From: Meconema thalassinum
Lineage: Eukaryota; Arthropoda; Insecta; Orthoptera; Tettigoniidae
Direction: 5' to 3'
Length of the DNA stretch: 64,000 nt
Assembly (NCBI GenBank): GCA_946902985.2
Contig: OX336399.1
Location: forward strand, 163,352,911 to 163,416,910
Position numbers and translations under genes: made by a program. Numbering within the stretch: position 1 is the stretch's first letter; every line of letters starts with the position of its first letter. The notes beneath the pieces were generated by a model, which did no database searches, was not told the origin of the DNA, and was given only the letters and a program-made list of their open reading frames with translations. Below, piece after piece: positions 44,467-57,450 of this stretch.

Positions 44467-46091
44467 CAGGGCCGTATTTCTAAATAGGCTAAGTAGGCTG
44501 CAGCCTAGAGCAGCAAATGTTCAGGGGCGGCAGTTTGGTAATTTATTCAAAAGCTAAAATGAAGTATTTCAGACGTTAATAATATTTTCCTTACGAATTT
44601 TAAAAAAATGTTACTAAAAATATGTTTTAGTACTTCCACATAGCCTACTTTCTAAAACTATAACATAATACAAATTCACAAATACAACAAAAACACTTTC
44701 ATATGAGTACATTATTAACGAGTTTGCCATTAAGAAATCTATGTAAATTTGAACATCAAGATTACGTGGGGTGAGTTGTTTTAGAGAAGTTTGTATATTT
44801 TTCAACAAATAAACCAGTAATTAACTACATTTTGTGTAATTTCATTTCACCGTGTAGGACAACTTAATTAAAATTGAACACAGTTCTTCAATTACGAAAA
44901 AGATAGTCATTAGTAATAAAATATAAAAATATGTGTAAAATAGTGATCACTGATCTCCAAGAACAATTTAATTAATGAAGTTTGAAACCCATTTCATTTT
45001 TTAACGAATCTTAAAAGAAGTAATAATAAACAAGTAGATAACTATAGTACATTATGCAACGAGCCTATAATGGCTATAATTAAGACACGAGTATGTTTAT
45101 AAAACGAGCTTTAGCGAGTTTTATAATTTCCATACGAGTGTCTTAATTACCATTATAGGCGAGTTGCATACGACTGTTTATGTTCGACGATAATTATAAC
45201 ATTATTACATGTTTTAACATAAATAACACTCTTTTCCATTATGATACAGTTTCTCCAGCCAATCAGAGCTCGTTCATTGACCAATTAGGTAACGATACCT
45301 TCACGCGTGCGCTCAAAATCCAACATGTCAGACATAAACACAACATCGAACTATAATAAATTACCGACATGGAATACGCACCGTCCACATGTTCGCGTAA
45401 ATAAACTGGCGAATATGAGACTACAAATAGCACTGTACCTTAATATAATTTCTACACAGCGCATTGTCTTCAAACAACTCCAGTGACAATATCACTGAGG
45501 GGCGACAGATGTAAACATATGGCCTGCATATGGCATTGCAAGCACACAGAGCGCATGCGTCGGTCGTCCAGAGATCTTGAAAGACAGAGATATAACACCC
45601 AACGCTCGCTCTGCGATCACAAAATTCAAGTAGCTGACTCTCAACAGATATTTATGAATATTTATGTTAAAACATATAATAAAGTTATAATTATCGTCGA
45701 ACATAAACAGTCGTATGCAACTCGCCTATAATGGTAATTAAGACACTCGTATGGAAATTATAAAACTCGCATACGCTCGTTTTATAAAAATACTCGAGTC
45801 TTAATTATAGCCATTATAGGCTCGTTGCATAATGTACTATTATGTTCGACCCTCACTATTATGTGTCAGAAAACTGTATCATAATGATGGTCATTATATA
45901 ATTTATTATGTAAAGCATTAAAATTTTAGTTTTATATAAACTAAATGAACTTGGTGTTTAAAAAAAATTGAAAACGCCAATGAACTCGATCCCTTTGTTG
46001 TATAAAACAAATGTATTAAGCAAATATCAACTATAGAGGGGGCGGCAAATGGACTTTAGCCTATAGGTGGCATATTCTTAAATCCAGCCTG
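44467..46091. mobile_element. hAT-like non-autonomous element
   Basis: The left end CAGGGCCGTATTTCTAAATA pairs with the inverted right end (CAGGCTGGATTTAAGAATA, read on the minus strand). Flanks CTCCGAAC (44459-44466) and CACCGAAT (46092-46099) match at 6 of 8 positions, as expected for a decayed 8-bp hAT duplication. No transposase is visible. A fold-back element sits in the middle. Confidence 0.5.
45044..45840. repeat. Long-armed fold-back element
   Basis: Arms of about 180 bp (45044-45230 and 45655-45840) are near-perfect reverse complements. Shared words include ATAGTACATTATGCAACGAG and GAGTGTCTTAATTACCATTA. The central loop is about 420 bp without coding content. Nested in the hAT-like element. 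Confidence 0.85.
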
Positions 46092-46336
46092 CACCGAATT
46101 GTACAGGGTTGCAATTCTGGCTGTATAAAATTTATTTTAAACATAGCACATGCCATACAAAGCCTAAGGGAACGACTTTTTCCTCAAATGTCTAAATATG
46201 TTGCTTTAATGCTTTATCTAATTAAAACTAATATTGCACTGCCAGTAGATTGGGATAAAAGTCGTCTGGATGCGGGGCGGGTGTGGATAAGGTTTTGTTT
46301 ATCCGCGCAGGGCTCTCTACCCATTGGACCAAAATA
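46092..46336. other. Short non-coding spacer
   Basis: No feature seen between the hAT-like element and the mariner. Confidence 0.3.
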
Positions 46337-46338
46337 TA

Positions 46339-47198
46339 AGGTGCGTCAAAAAGTAACGAGCCGGAGGCTGGAATGCGCAACCCGGTGACTACATCGGCTA
46401 ATCGTGGCATGTGTAACGATGTGTGGTTCCGATCAGAGCGTGGAAGGTCACAGCTCATCGCTAGAGGGCACGCGTGCACGTCACGTGACGATACAAAGCG
46501 AGCAGCAGCATGCATTAATCGTCCAACGCTGCCAGTCGCATTGCAAACAGTGACATGGAGGCGTCAACCGAAGAGCAAAGAGGTGTTGTTCGGTTTCTGA
46601 CAGCGGAAGGAGTAGGGGGAACGGGCACTCATCGCTGAATGTCACAAGTGTACGGCGAACACTGCATGTCCCTTGCAAGGGTCAAGGCGTGGCACAAGCA
46701 CTTCAGGGAAGGACGGGTGTCGTTAGCCGATGATGCCCAGTCTGGAGCACCCCCCTGCATTACCGATGACAACGTCCAGCTGGTTGATGCACTCATTACC
46801 CAGGACCGCCGAGTGACAGTGAACGCCATAGCCACCGTGGTCACTCCACGACAATGCACGACCTCATACGGCCAACACAGTCGCAGCACTCCTGCAGAAA
46901 TTCAAATGGAAGGTTCTCGGCCACCCTCCATACAGTCCAGACCTCTCTCCCTGTGATTACGCCATGTATGGTCCCCTGAAAAGGGCTCTGCGGGGCCAAC
47001 GATTCACCTCGGACGCCGACGTCCAGCTTTACGTGCGGAACTGGTTCACATCGCAGCCCAGGGAATTTTATGAGACAGCCATTCACCGCCTCGTGTCACA
47101 GTGGGACAAGTGCCTCAACAGCCAGGGCTAATACTTCTAACATACAGGTACTGGTTTCTGTAATTATGCCTCCGGCTCGTTACTTTTTGAGCGCACCT
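46339..47198 (+). mobile_element. Compact mariner, internally deleted
   Basis: 860 bp, with ends AGGTGCGTCAAAAAGTAACG and its inverse, and a TA duplication at 46337-46338 and 47199-47200. It carries both normal arms and so shows that the 3738-9204 relative is rearranged. The 3' arm (CTGTAATTATGCCTCCGGC) is distinct from the 5' arm. Confidence 0.9.
46555..47131 (+). pseudogene. mariner transposase, internal deletion and stop
   Basis: Start MEASTEEQRGVVRFL. A TGA near 46632 replaces the Arg codon seen in the relative (RMSQ). After VNAIATVV a deletion removes the middle, including the first catalytic Asp. The remaining frame shifts into HDNARPHTANTV and PYSPDLSPCDY, which hold the second and third Asp of the DD34D motif. 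The natural end is CLNSQG and a stop at 47129. Not functional. Confidence 0.85.
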
Positions 47199-47199
47199 T

Positions 47200-47564
47200 A
47201 TATTAAAATTGTATTTTTAATTACTTTTCTATGATAAATAATTGCACAGCCTACTGTGTATATTAAACTAATTAATTAATTAATTAACAATCAAACGAAC
47301 AAATAAATGAATGAATAAATAAACAAATCAATAAAAGAGGAATGAATAATTGAAAATAAACAAATGAACGAATAAATGAATAATGAAATAAGTAAATAAA
47401 CAAATGACTAAAGAAATAAAGGAACGGATGAATAAATAAACAAACAAATGAATGAATAAATAAATAAGTTAAGGAATAAATGATTAAATACATGAATTAA
47501 TGAATAAACAAAGGAATTAATAAATAAACAAATGCATTGATAAACATATACATAAATAAAATGC
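47200..47564. repeat. Tetranucleotide-rich tract (AAAT/CAAA/GAAT variants)
   Basis: From about 47265 to 47555, imperfect AATAAATGAATAAACAAATG units. Low complexity, no coding content. Confidence 0.8.
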
Positions 47565-47570
47565 ACTTAC

Positions 47571-47666
47571 GTCACAGGGGTGATGGCGCCGGAAAGTAAT
47601 TCGAAGATCCACTTGACGAATTCAAACTTTCCGTCACAATTCTCAGCGAACCACGAATTATCAAAA
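47571..47666 (-). CDS. Candidate exon 2 of an unrecognised host gene
   Basis: The minus strand has acceptor CACTCTCCACAG and donor GAC/GTAAGTGC (close to consensus). The first T completes a Ser codon begun in exon 1. Then FDNSWFAENCDGKFEFVK, WIFELLSGAITPV, and two bases (AC) are carried into exon 3. The 96-nt exon is rich in aromatic and hydrophobic residues with one Cys, looks protein-like, and has no counterpart among the mobile elements here. The Asn-Ser-Trp and Asn-Cys-Asp stretches with the two Cys-containing segments of exon 1 hint at a secreted or luminal protein, but no family is recognised. Confidence 0.65.
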
Positions 47667-47949
47667 CTGTGGAGAGTGACATATACACATGGTTTTATTT
47701 GACATGGATACCGTATATATAGAGAGACTTTGTGGCTTATAATATTTGCGATAGATGCAACATTTGTTCAATACTCTTCCGGTTACGCATCTCCGCGTTC
47801 TATGACCTGTTGGAGGTTTTTATTTTTGAGCGCTATTCATTTTTATTATAGAGTCCGGATTTTTATGTAATTTCATATAGCCTACTTTCCTTGGTATGTA
47901 TCTGCCTGAAAACTTTAAAATGTTGACGAATGAGGCTTCTAGGAGCATT

Positions 47950-49320
47950 GTTTTAATTTAAATGTAACTTCTTAGTTCTTCTTCTTTTGAGACCACAAAG
48001 GATCACTTTACCCAACCATTAGTTCGTCGACTTGTAGGAACTGTACGAGCCTTGCGGTCCTCCCAGTACTTCTTCATGCGTATTGATCGTCTTGCCCGTT
48101 CTTCGGCGGAAAATATTCTTGTAGGAATTTTCTTCTTTGTGAGTGGAAAATGAAACGTCATATTTTTAAGTGCTGTAGTTAAACTTTTCTTATTTGCAGC
48201 ATCTTCTGTTGTTAGGCCAATTTCTTTTAAGTCCTCTCTGATTTCTTTTAACCATCGGCATCCAGTTGTTGTGTTTTTTGAAGCAAGATTGTACTGCACT
48301 AGTTGTTTTAGAAGACGTGAATCTGGCATTCTCATGATGTGCCCAAAGAGTCCTAGTCTTTTCTTTCGCATGGTATCAGTAATGGGTTCTAGGTTGTTAT
48401 AGACCATATTGTTAGGTATTATTCGCCATTGCCCATCTTTTTTATATCCTTTATTGATACAAGTTCTTCCAATTCGTCTTTCGATCTTCTGTAATCTGTC
48501 GGTTTTAGAATGTTCATTTAGATGGAATAATGTTTCTGCTGCATATGTGGCTTCCGGTTTTATGACTGTATTGTAATGTTTAATTTTTGCATTAATTGAT
48601 AAGCATTTCTTTTTGTAAGTTTCCCATGTTAATTTTGTGCCCTAGATAACTTGTTGGTTCTTATTTGAATTGACGTTTTCTCATTTAAATTGTTTATTAT
48701 TAGCTCTCCTAGATATTTGAATCGTGTTACAATTTTAATTTTTGTATCATTAATTTGTATTTCCTTTAATGGTGTTGGTTTTTGTGGCATGATTTCTGTT
48801 TTTTCGAATGATATCTTAAGGCCAATTTTATTTGCAAATTGTCTGAAGCTCTGATATCTGTGTTTTGGCTTCCTCTAAATCTTTCGCCAATAATGCCATG
48901 TCGTCTGCAAAACCAAGACAGTTTGTTTGAATTTTTCTCCCTATTTTTATATTTGGAGGGCATTTCTTAGACCATTCTCGCATTACCATTTCCAATGCAC
49001 AATTAAATAGTAATGGTGATAAGCCATCACCCTGTCGTAAACCGGTTGTGACCTCAAATGGGTCAGAGAATTCACCTCTGAATTTAACTTTTGATTTGGT
49101 GCCTGTAAGAGTTAGTTTTATGAGATTTGTCAATTTGGGGTGTAATCCCATGTGTCTTAGAATTTTTAATAAAGATTCTCTATGAATACAATCATATGAT
49201 TTTTTAAAGTCGATAAATGTTATCACCATATCTCTATTCTTTTTTCTATTATAATCCATTATCGATTTTAGGCTCATAATTTGATCTGGGCAACTTCTCC
49301 AGGGCCTGAAACCTCCTTGA
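47950..49320 (-). pseudogene. RTE-like LINE, 5'-truncated, frameshifted
   Basis: Truncated within the reverse transcriptase. Reads FRPWRSCPDQIMSLKSIM, FIDFKKSYDCIHRESLL, TGLRQGDGLSPLLFNCAL and LGFADDMALLAKD (the RT active site, FADD in place of YADD). After several frameshifts the tail resumes at 48003-48407 with RKKRLGLFGHIMRMPDSRLL and the SIRMKKYWEDRK end. Related to the longer copy at 54251-57419 but clearly diverged from it. Truncated and dead. Confidence 0.85.
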
Positions 49321-49439
49321 TATTTAAATGTAACATATATGTTTACATTTTTTATGGCACAATACTGTAATATATAGTTAAACAATACCATGATAGAGAA
49401 GCTGGTATTCAGGAAGGTGTAAGGCAACGTTGTGGAATC

Positions 49440-49800
49440 TTTTGACATCGAATAGAGATTTAGGTATTAGAAAGGCATTTTTGAAAGCTTTTATCTGGAG
49501 CGTTGCGCTCTATGGAAGTGAAACTTGGATATAACCATTTGAACCATTTGAAATGTGGTGTTACAGGGGAATGATGAAGATCAGATGGGTTGATAAAGTA
49601 ACAAATGAAGAGGTATTAAGACGAGTGGGAAGGGAGAGATGTTTCTGGCGACTGCTAATGTAGAGAAGAGATAGGTTGGTAGGACACATACTAAGACACC
49701 CAGGTATAGCAAACATAGTTATGGACAAGAACTGAAGGGGTAGACCAAGGTTAGAATAAGTTAAACTGATTGCCTCGGATGTAAGGTGTGGTAGCTATGT
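49440..49800 (+). pseudogene. LINE ORF2 3' tail, Jockey/CR1-like
   Basis: With several stops the plus strand reads KAFIWSVALYGSETW, MKIRWVDKVTNEEVLRRVG, RDRLVGHILRHPGIAN and RGRPRLE: the familiar thumb/C-terminal tail of Jockey/CR1-type reverse transcriptases. A different lineage from the RTE-like fragment beside it, in the opposite orientation. Confidence 0.75.
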
Positions 49801-52640
49801 AGATATTGAGACCGTTAGTCGAGTCAACAACCACGATGACTTTCCTAACATCCCATAAGTCGAATAAAATTACCGTGAGGATCAGGTGAACTTCCTAATA
49901 GGCTAAGCGGCACGAGACACTGTAGTCCACGGGGATCGTCGTACATGGTGACGATGGGCATAGACTGCCTAAGGAAGGGTTCACCTTAAAACTAGACTGA
50001 GAAATTAAACATCCAGACTTAAGTAAAACACCGTGAAAATTTATTAAAATTCACAAGCCCCTAGCCTAGTTCGGAGGGTTATAATCGGCTAGTCCGCATA
50101 CTAATAAACAAAAGAAAATAAAGAGCAGGTCCCTACCTGAGAAGTTACGGAAAACCCTCGTGAAAGATCTATCTCACAATAATAAAGCAACAACGGCAAC
50201 ACTAGGAAAATGGTACGACGCAAGTCCCTAGTTCAAGTTACAAGATTAAGCTAATATCAGAATTTACATTTAACAGGGTAGCAAAACAAATCTAAATTAG
50301 GATGATACCATTTCCACATTTACATTTAACGGTAATCATCTAGCTAAGTCCTAACAGTTAATAACAAAATTTACGGCGATGACGTCCGTAACAGAAAACA
50401 ATTACAACAAATCTAAATGTACGGCCATGAAAAACATTTAATTATTCTTAATAACTACGTGCTATCAGCACACAATAAGGTAACATGTAGGATTTACACA
50501 CTTGTACATCATAAATAAGTAATGAAATAGACACAAATCTTTATTACATTCCTGCCTACACCTTGGTTTACTCTTTGCAAGCCATAGTCATCTAATGTGT
50601 GTAATTACGGTGACGAATGCGTAGTTGAGACCACGTCTGACATCGCATGGCCTGAGCTCCACAAGCTACGAACTCTAGGTTCGCGCATGCTTCAGGTCGC
50701 TACAAAAGTGTCAACTGTCCTAATCATTTCCACACAAGGAAATTACCTTCAACTGCACGGCTATGTCAACAGTTCCAAAATGCAACAGAACAAAGTTAGA
50801 TAGAAAGAATTCATTAGTTAGCTTTTGTTTTACCAAAGTTATGCGTTTTATTATTAAGATGTTGGTTTAGGTTTATCGTTGGTTTATGGCGAATAATACT
50901 GACAATAGCTCGGGCACGGAGTGTCTACACTGAGATCATTCTCCACCAAAAAGCCTCGACTCGGACAGTCGGAATAAGATCAACGAGCAATAACAACTCG
51001 GACACACAATAACACGGGTTACCAGCGGCGCAAAGCTCGCATTCAATAACTCTGGGATAGGCCTGTCCACAACAGTTACCTTCCAATAACATCTAGTCAA
51101 CGGGAAGCCTCCCGGACAAGGTAATCACAAGTACCTTCATACAATAAATTCCTGTATTCAACAGGGTCGCCTGCAACTCACTATAGAAAACCTGACCTAA
51201 TTATACACGTCAAGACGGTACACGCAAGAAGTGCGCTCAACTAACAAAAAGCAGTCTATAAAACATGTGATCTGAGACAGAGTTGAAAACTGGGTTACAT
51301 AAGCAAAGTTGCAATGAAAGAAAGAGCGAATACAATTGCATTCTGTCTCTTGTTAAAGTAGTTCTGTTTCACAAACAAATGAGGCGTGCTCTCAAGGGCA
51401 CTGGATTACAAAACCAGTTTATGTCACCAGCAGGCTACCACATTCCTGCGTTCGGTCGACACAAAACACACATTATTCAAGGCCGGCGATTTAATCAAAA
51501 TAAAACTATACATCTGGCCTGTTCATAAAAAACTTTACCGTGGGTTATGAACCTCTAAAGAGTCCGTGTATAAAAAACACGCAATAAATCTGAATAGAAT
51601 AATATAATTCCGTCTTTCTACCAAAGACGTCTAAATGATAGTAATCTTACAATTACTGGAGCTCTTTGCTCTCAAAATACAATTCAGTAGTTGCTAGTAC
51701 AACATCAAATAAAAACGTGTCTTACATGACACAAGCAAAATGATAATTGTGGCGCAGATTCCATACAAGGATCTGCTTAATGATACTTTGGGAACTGAGT
51801 TCGATACTGGGCAACGAAACATTCCTTCCAATAGTTAGGTTCAAACTTGACCAAGAATAGCTTCTGAGCTTATTCAAAATGAAAATATAAAGCATTTACA
51901 AAACTGGCAATTACAGTCGATTGCCTAACTGATTCGACTGTTCTAACGAAAGTCAGGGGTGTATCAAAACTGGCTGCAAAGAATGCAGTTAAAGAAATAA
52001 CCATGACATCTGATTGTCATAACTAAAGTCAGCAAAGACTTGAAAAATCACCCCAAACAGGGTTGGACAAAATAGCCTCGAATGACTACGGTCACATCTA
52101 GCAAAAGATAGGCTTTGACGTTCTACGACGTTCATCAAGCTACACCAGGGTTAGCCAAAATGTCTGACCCAAGGGTGTCTCACTATACTGAAATAAATGA
52201 CATTAAATTAAACTAGATACAATCCCTACCTAGAAAAATGGCTGACACAGAGTGTGGTTGACTCACAAACTATATTAAATCTAATATACCACCAGAACTA
52301 GAACACGAGAAGGGATGTTCAAAAACTCACGACATGGAGAAGCTATCACTCAGCCTTCTATTCAATAACCAGGGTTGTACAAATTCCCCTCTGGATCTCT
52401 GGATCTCTGGAACGGTATTATCCTCATCAGGATTCCCATCTGGACTCCTCCAAAGACCAGGGTTCGATTCGTCCCTGTCGACAACTCCGTGAATATGCTG
52501 GATATGCCTGGAAATGGCATCTCGGATTCCTTCCTTCTCGTCCTCGGTTCTGCAAGCTTCACCATCATGCTAGTTCTCGTAGAAATATCACCCTCATACC
52601 AGGATGGTATTAGCCCATGGTGACTGATTCAAGCATGGTG
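49801..52640. other. 2.8-kb non-coding stretch, nothing recognised
   Basis: AT-rich, no convincing frames. It may be the untranslated or terminal part of an LTR-type element, but no repeat pair was identified. Confidence 0.25.
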
Positions 52641-52800
52641 TGGAATAGTCTGGTCACGTTGACGGTGAAATAAATTATGAAATTCATTCTTTCACTTTCC
52701 AAAATTATAATGTTCGTCGTAAGTATTGTAGGCTTTGATAATAATTGATAACACAGCCTTAATTTCGTGGATGTTAATAGATACGTGAGATAACACTGCT

Positions 52801-53246
52801 CTATAATTCTGCACGTGCTAATGACGCTACTTTTCTATCATACAGCATCGGTAAAATGTACGTCGTTTTGGAAATAAAAACTTCACTCTGGCAATCCAAA
52901 TATGTTACACAATCGTAATCACACTTATCTGAAGTAATTGCAACACATTTACCTGTATATTTTCCACAAGGCGTTTGGCCCTCCACAATCACGTGGGTAC
53001 TAAAATGTGGTGTTCTGGTAAAATTATATAATTCACTAATACTTGCCAATAATTATCTTCAATATGTTTCTGTGGCTCACTGTGCATAAATAACAGTATT
53101 TTACAATATGCCAGTGCACGATGGCACCTGATAACCAATTCAACGCTAACAAGCGGATATTCTTCTATGTCTTGCAGGACAAATGCAATTACACGCCTAT
53201 ACTGGGCGAATTCTCCAGACGTAGTGCAAGGCACTGGGTGTCTCAA
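52801..53246 (-). other. Two overlapping unassigned minus-strand frames
   Basis: 52989-53246 encodes EYPLVSVELVIRCHRALAYC; 52801-53049 encodes GQTPCGKYTGKCVAITSDK followed by a Cys-rich stretch. Composition is more protein-like than most short frames here, but I recognise no family and see no splice pair that joins them in phase to the host exons. Confidence 0.2.
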
Positions 53247-53249
53247 GGA

Positions 53250-54100
53250 AGTAGGTCGCCAAACCGAAGTCGTTGAGCGACTACTTACGTTCCTATTTGC
53301 GTATCTGCAAGGGTATTACCTTACCTTAAGCTAAAATAACATTCTCAAAAATGTTTTAATAATGCAGCATGACGAAATGGAATATTCTGAGTCTTGTGAA
53401 AGAATAAAATTAATTAATAAGATCTCAGATAAATAATTAGCAGTTTTCACCAAAGTCAAAAGTGCGATTCAACGCTACTTCAAAGAGTATCGCGTCAGCT
53501 CTCAGCTCCACGTGGCTTCCTGGGTGTGTTCAAAGGTACAACATCCCATCATAAATGTTCTGTCATAAAAAATATCACATGAACCATAGCTCAGCGGGTT
53601 CAATATGAAATGATTAGCTCAGGACAGGGAGGCATTGAGTGCTGCATCAAACCAGCCGAAAGACTGAAAACTCAAACACACAAAACAATAACTAGGCTAC
53701 ATATATTTACGTAAAACTAACATCTTTGACAAATGCCGTTTAATTGAACGTTTCGAATTATACAAATTTTGTTTCTATGTTATACGACGTAAACGTAGTG
53801 GTTTCCCCACTGTTGCACCAGGCGAATGCCTGGATGGTTCCTACCTTAAGAGCACGGTCGCCTCGTCACCATTCCTCACCTGAATCACAAATACACACTA
53901 TATTACAGCCTTCACAATGACACTGGTTATGAGACAGAATTTCACACTCACGCCAGTACATTGGGATAAATGACCACGAGTCCAACGCCCACAAATGGAA
54001 CAACAGCAACTCTTAAGGAATGCATCAAGAACTAAATGTGCCAATTTATCAAATTAATTACTTTTTATAATCTTTACTTCACATGAAATTATTTTGAGAT
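53250..54100. other. Non-coding stretch with a dispersed-repeat fragment
   Basis: At 53800-53880, CACTGTTGCACCAGGCGAAT plus GCCTGGATGGTTCC looks like a piece of an interspersed repeat. Nothing else recognised. Confidence 0.25.
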
Positions 54101-54250
54101 AATTTTTTAAAGTTTTCCCTTTAATAAAACCGTTTATTTATTTATTTATTCATTCGTTTAATTATTAGTTAACTGTTAATTATTACTAATTCTTCTTCTT
54201 CTTCTTCTTCTTCCTCTGCTTTTACGGCCTCATTGGACCACTTCAGTCAA

Positions 54251-56298
54251 TCATTTCTTGGTCCTCTTCTTCAGTAAGTTTCCTTTCCGAGTCGCCCAGT
54301 AGCTCTTCATTCGCTCTGATCTTCTCAGGCGTTCCTCATCTGTAAATACCCTTTTTACTGTATTACGTTTGTCTATTTTAGCCTGAAATCTTATTTTTAT
54401 ATCTCTCAGTTTTTTTAATTTTGTTGTTTTGTTTTGCAAATCATCCAAGGTTATTTCCAATTCTTTCATATCTTCTCTAATTTCCTTAATCCATCCTACT
54501 TGTTGTTTCATATTCCAAAGTTTCACTACAATTTTTCTAGATAACCTGGTTTCTGGTGTCCTCATGATGTGACCAAAGAAAGAAAGCCGTTTCTTCCGAA
54601 TAGTATCAGTGATGGGCTCCAGTTCTCTGTATACCACTTCATTTGGTACTATCCGCCACTGTCCATCTTTCTGATATTTTTTATTTATGCATGTTCTAGC
54701 TATTCTTCTTTCTACTTTTAAAATTTTGTCGATTCTGTTTTTCTGAGTAACTTTAAAAAGAGTTTCACTTCCATAGGTCACCTCTGGTTGAACCACCGTC
54801 TTGTAATGTTTTAATTTTGTTGAGATTGATAGACATTTTCTTTTATATGTAGACCATGTTAATTTTTGGGCTTTATCATTTTATTAGTTCTTTCTTGCCA
54901 TGCAGGTTTCTCATCCAAGTTGTAAGTTATAATTTCTCCTAAGTATTTAAATTGCTTCACTATTTTAACTTTCTTGTTATTTACTGTTATGTGATTGATT
55001 ACAAGTGGATTTGCTACCATTATCTCTGTCTTTTCAAATGATATCTGAAGTCCAATTTTTTGTGCTATATTTTGTAGGCTTATTATTTGATTTCTGGCTT
55101 CTTGAATATTATTAGCCAGTAACGCTAAGTCATCTGCGAATCCCAAGCAATTTAAGTCTATTTGATCTTTCTTGGTTCCAATTCTTAGGTTCCTAGGATT
55201 TTCCCTGTACCATTCCCTCATTACATATTCCAAAGCACAATTGAAAAGTAGAGGCGATAAACCATCTCCTTGTCATAATCCTGTTTTAATCGTAAACGGT
55301 TCAGATATTTCTCCTCTGAATTTTACTTTAGATTTGGTGTTTGTTAGAGTTAGTTTTATAATTTTTATTAATTTGGGATGAAGTCCGAAATTCCTTAGTA
55401 TTTTCAGCAATGAAGATCTATGTATACAATCATAAGCTTTTTTGAAGTCTACGAAGGTTATGACTTGCTGTTTTTGTCTACGTTTGTAGTAGTCCATTAC
55501 TAATTTTAAGGTGATTATCTGTTCAGGGCAGCTTCGCCATGGCCGAAATCCACCTTGATATTCTCCTATTTCCAGTTCTAATTGATCTTTACAACGATTA
55601 TATAGAATTCGTGACATGATTTTATATGTGATATCCAAAAGGGAAATTCCTCGATAGTTGTCAGGATTTGATTTTTCTCCTTTCTTGTGTAATGAATGTA
55701 TTATAGCAGTAGTCCAATGGTCTGGCAGTTCTTCTTTGATCCAAATGTTCACTATGCATTGGTGTAATGAAATCTTTACTGGTTCTGCTGCATATTTCCA
55801 CAATTCTGCAAATGTTTGATCTTCTCCACTCGCTTTGTAATTTTTGAGCTCTCTCAGCTATTTGTAGACTTCTTGGATTGTGGGTGGATTTATGTTTTCT
55901 GATGGTGTTTTAATAGTGGTGTCTGTATTTATTTGAAGCAGTTCTGGTGGATCTTCGCAATTTAGCAACTTGTTGAATGTTTCTGCTAAAATTTCTGTAT
56001 TTCTTTTATTATTATGAGCTAAGTCGCCATTTTTGTCTTTTAACATTAATGTTGGAGGTTCATATATTTGTAGTTGTTTGCTAAAATTTTTGTAGTAATC
56101 TCTTGAGTTTGTTTTCGCGCTATTTGTTTCGATCATCAGAAGTATATCCTTTTGGTATAGCCGTTTAACCACTCGTATTATTTTTTGAGTTATCTTCCTT
56201 TGTTTTATGAGATCCAAGTGTGATTCATCTGTTTTGTTTTTTACTCTGATACCGTAACCAGGCTTGATGTCTATCTTCCACTGTATTATCACACTCAT
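54251..56298 (-). pseudogene. RTE-like reverse transcriptase, several breaks
   Basis: Order: N-terminal helix region (55858-56298), an in-frame TAG near 55860, RT core with RGISLLDITYKIMSRIL, EYQGGFRPWRSCPEQI, FVDFKKAYDCIHRSSLL (block A), a TGA where the sister copy has the Arg of TGLRQGDGLSPLL (block B; a likely CGA-to-TGA change), LGFADDLALLANN (active site). A frameshift near 54860 leads to the tail with KKRLSFFGHIMRTPETRL and LRRSERMKSYWATRKG. About 680 codons in all if unbroken, normal for RTE. Confidence 0.9.
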
Positions 56299-56441
56299 CG
56301 TTCCACCATTGGTGTTTCTTCCTTGGATTTATTGGGGCTACTTGTTCAGCTAATTGTTTCAATTCGGGAACCATTTCCTCTAGATCATCTGTTATTTTAA
56401 TATATCTAGTTCGTTCTTTGTATCCCTTGTTATTTATTAGT

Positions 56442-57419
56442 TTATGAGGGTCTATGTTCTCTTCTTTTTAGGTGAGTTTTTTTCTTTGTCAACGGGGTAA
56501 ATTTAATTTTAATTTTTATCATGTAATGATCCGATCCAGTATCTGTTCCTCTCAGAACTTTCACATTGTAGATCTCTCTGTGATAGTTCTTATCCATACA
56601 AACATGATCTAGTTGCCATTCACCATTTTTCCAATCTGGATGTTTCCAAGTTTTGAGTTTATTTGGTCTTCTCTTGAAGTAAGTTGATTTGGAGATCATA
56701 TCATGGTTCCTGCAAAATTCCACCAGTCTTATGCCATTCCTGTTTGTTCTTCTCTGTGCTGGCCATTTTCCTATTATGTCTCTATATCTTTTTTCCTTTC
56801 CTAACTGGGCATTGAAGTCTCCAATTAAAATTTCGGTGTGACTTTTATTTATGTTTGTTGCTGTGTGATCTAAAAGCTCCCAAAATCCCTCCACATCATC
56901 TTTGTGTTCTTTCTTATTATTTTTATCATTAGTTGGGGCATGGGCATTTAGAATGGTATATGTTCTATTTGCAGCTTTTAGTGTTAGTGTCGAGAGCCTA
57001 GGGGATACTGCTTTAAATTCTATGATGGATTCAATTATTTTGAGATTGACTACAAATCCTGTTCCGAATTGTGGACATTGCTTCATTACTCTTTTTCCTG
57101 GTATTCCCTTGTAAATTATATACCCTTGTGATTCTATTGGTTCCTGATTGGTGTTTCTCATTTCTTGAAGCCCGGTTATTAGAATCCCTTTGCGATCCAT
57201 TTCGTCTGTCAAAATTTTGAGTTTTCCTGGCTGCATGATGGAATGTATATTGTGTGTTGCTATATAGTTTATCTGTCCTATCTTCAGTCTAAATTTGGGT
57301 TTTCTATCTGTCGGGGGTATTTTTAGATGCTCCGACTCATCTAGGGTATCTTTCAGGTGACTGCCCACCGTATCCGAATGCAGTCTAGGTGGATTATTCC
57401 TTAAAAGATTTCCTTCCAT
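56442..57419 (-). pseudogene. RTE-like AP endonuclease domain
   Basis: 325 open codons starting MEGNLLRNNPPRLHSD. KIGQINYIATHNIHSIMQPG corresponds to the TWNVRT opening of RTE endonucleases, but with His for Trp. ILITGLQEMRN carries the catalytic Glu. LNAHAPTND, LIGDFNAQLG, WQLDHV and TGSDHYMIK provide the remaining Asn, Asp and His. It nicks the target DNA in the family. The frame closes before the connector to the RT. Confidence 0.9.
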
Positions 57420-57450
57420 GTTTGACTTTCAAAGGTAGTCAACCTTGTAT

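Larger units (their letters stand above)
54150..57450 (-). mobile_element. Nearly full-length RTE-like LINE
   Basis: About 3.3 kb. Endonuclease 56442-57419, connector, reverse transcriptase 54859-56298, C-terminal domain 54251-54796, then a short 3' end with a (TTC)n tract (plus strand, 54185-54215). No separate ORF1 is seen, as is usual for RTE. Stops and frameshifts make this copy inactive. It lies in intron 1 of the candidate host gene, in the same strand sense. Confidence 0.85.
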
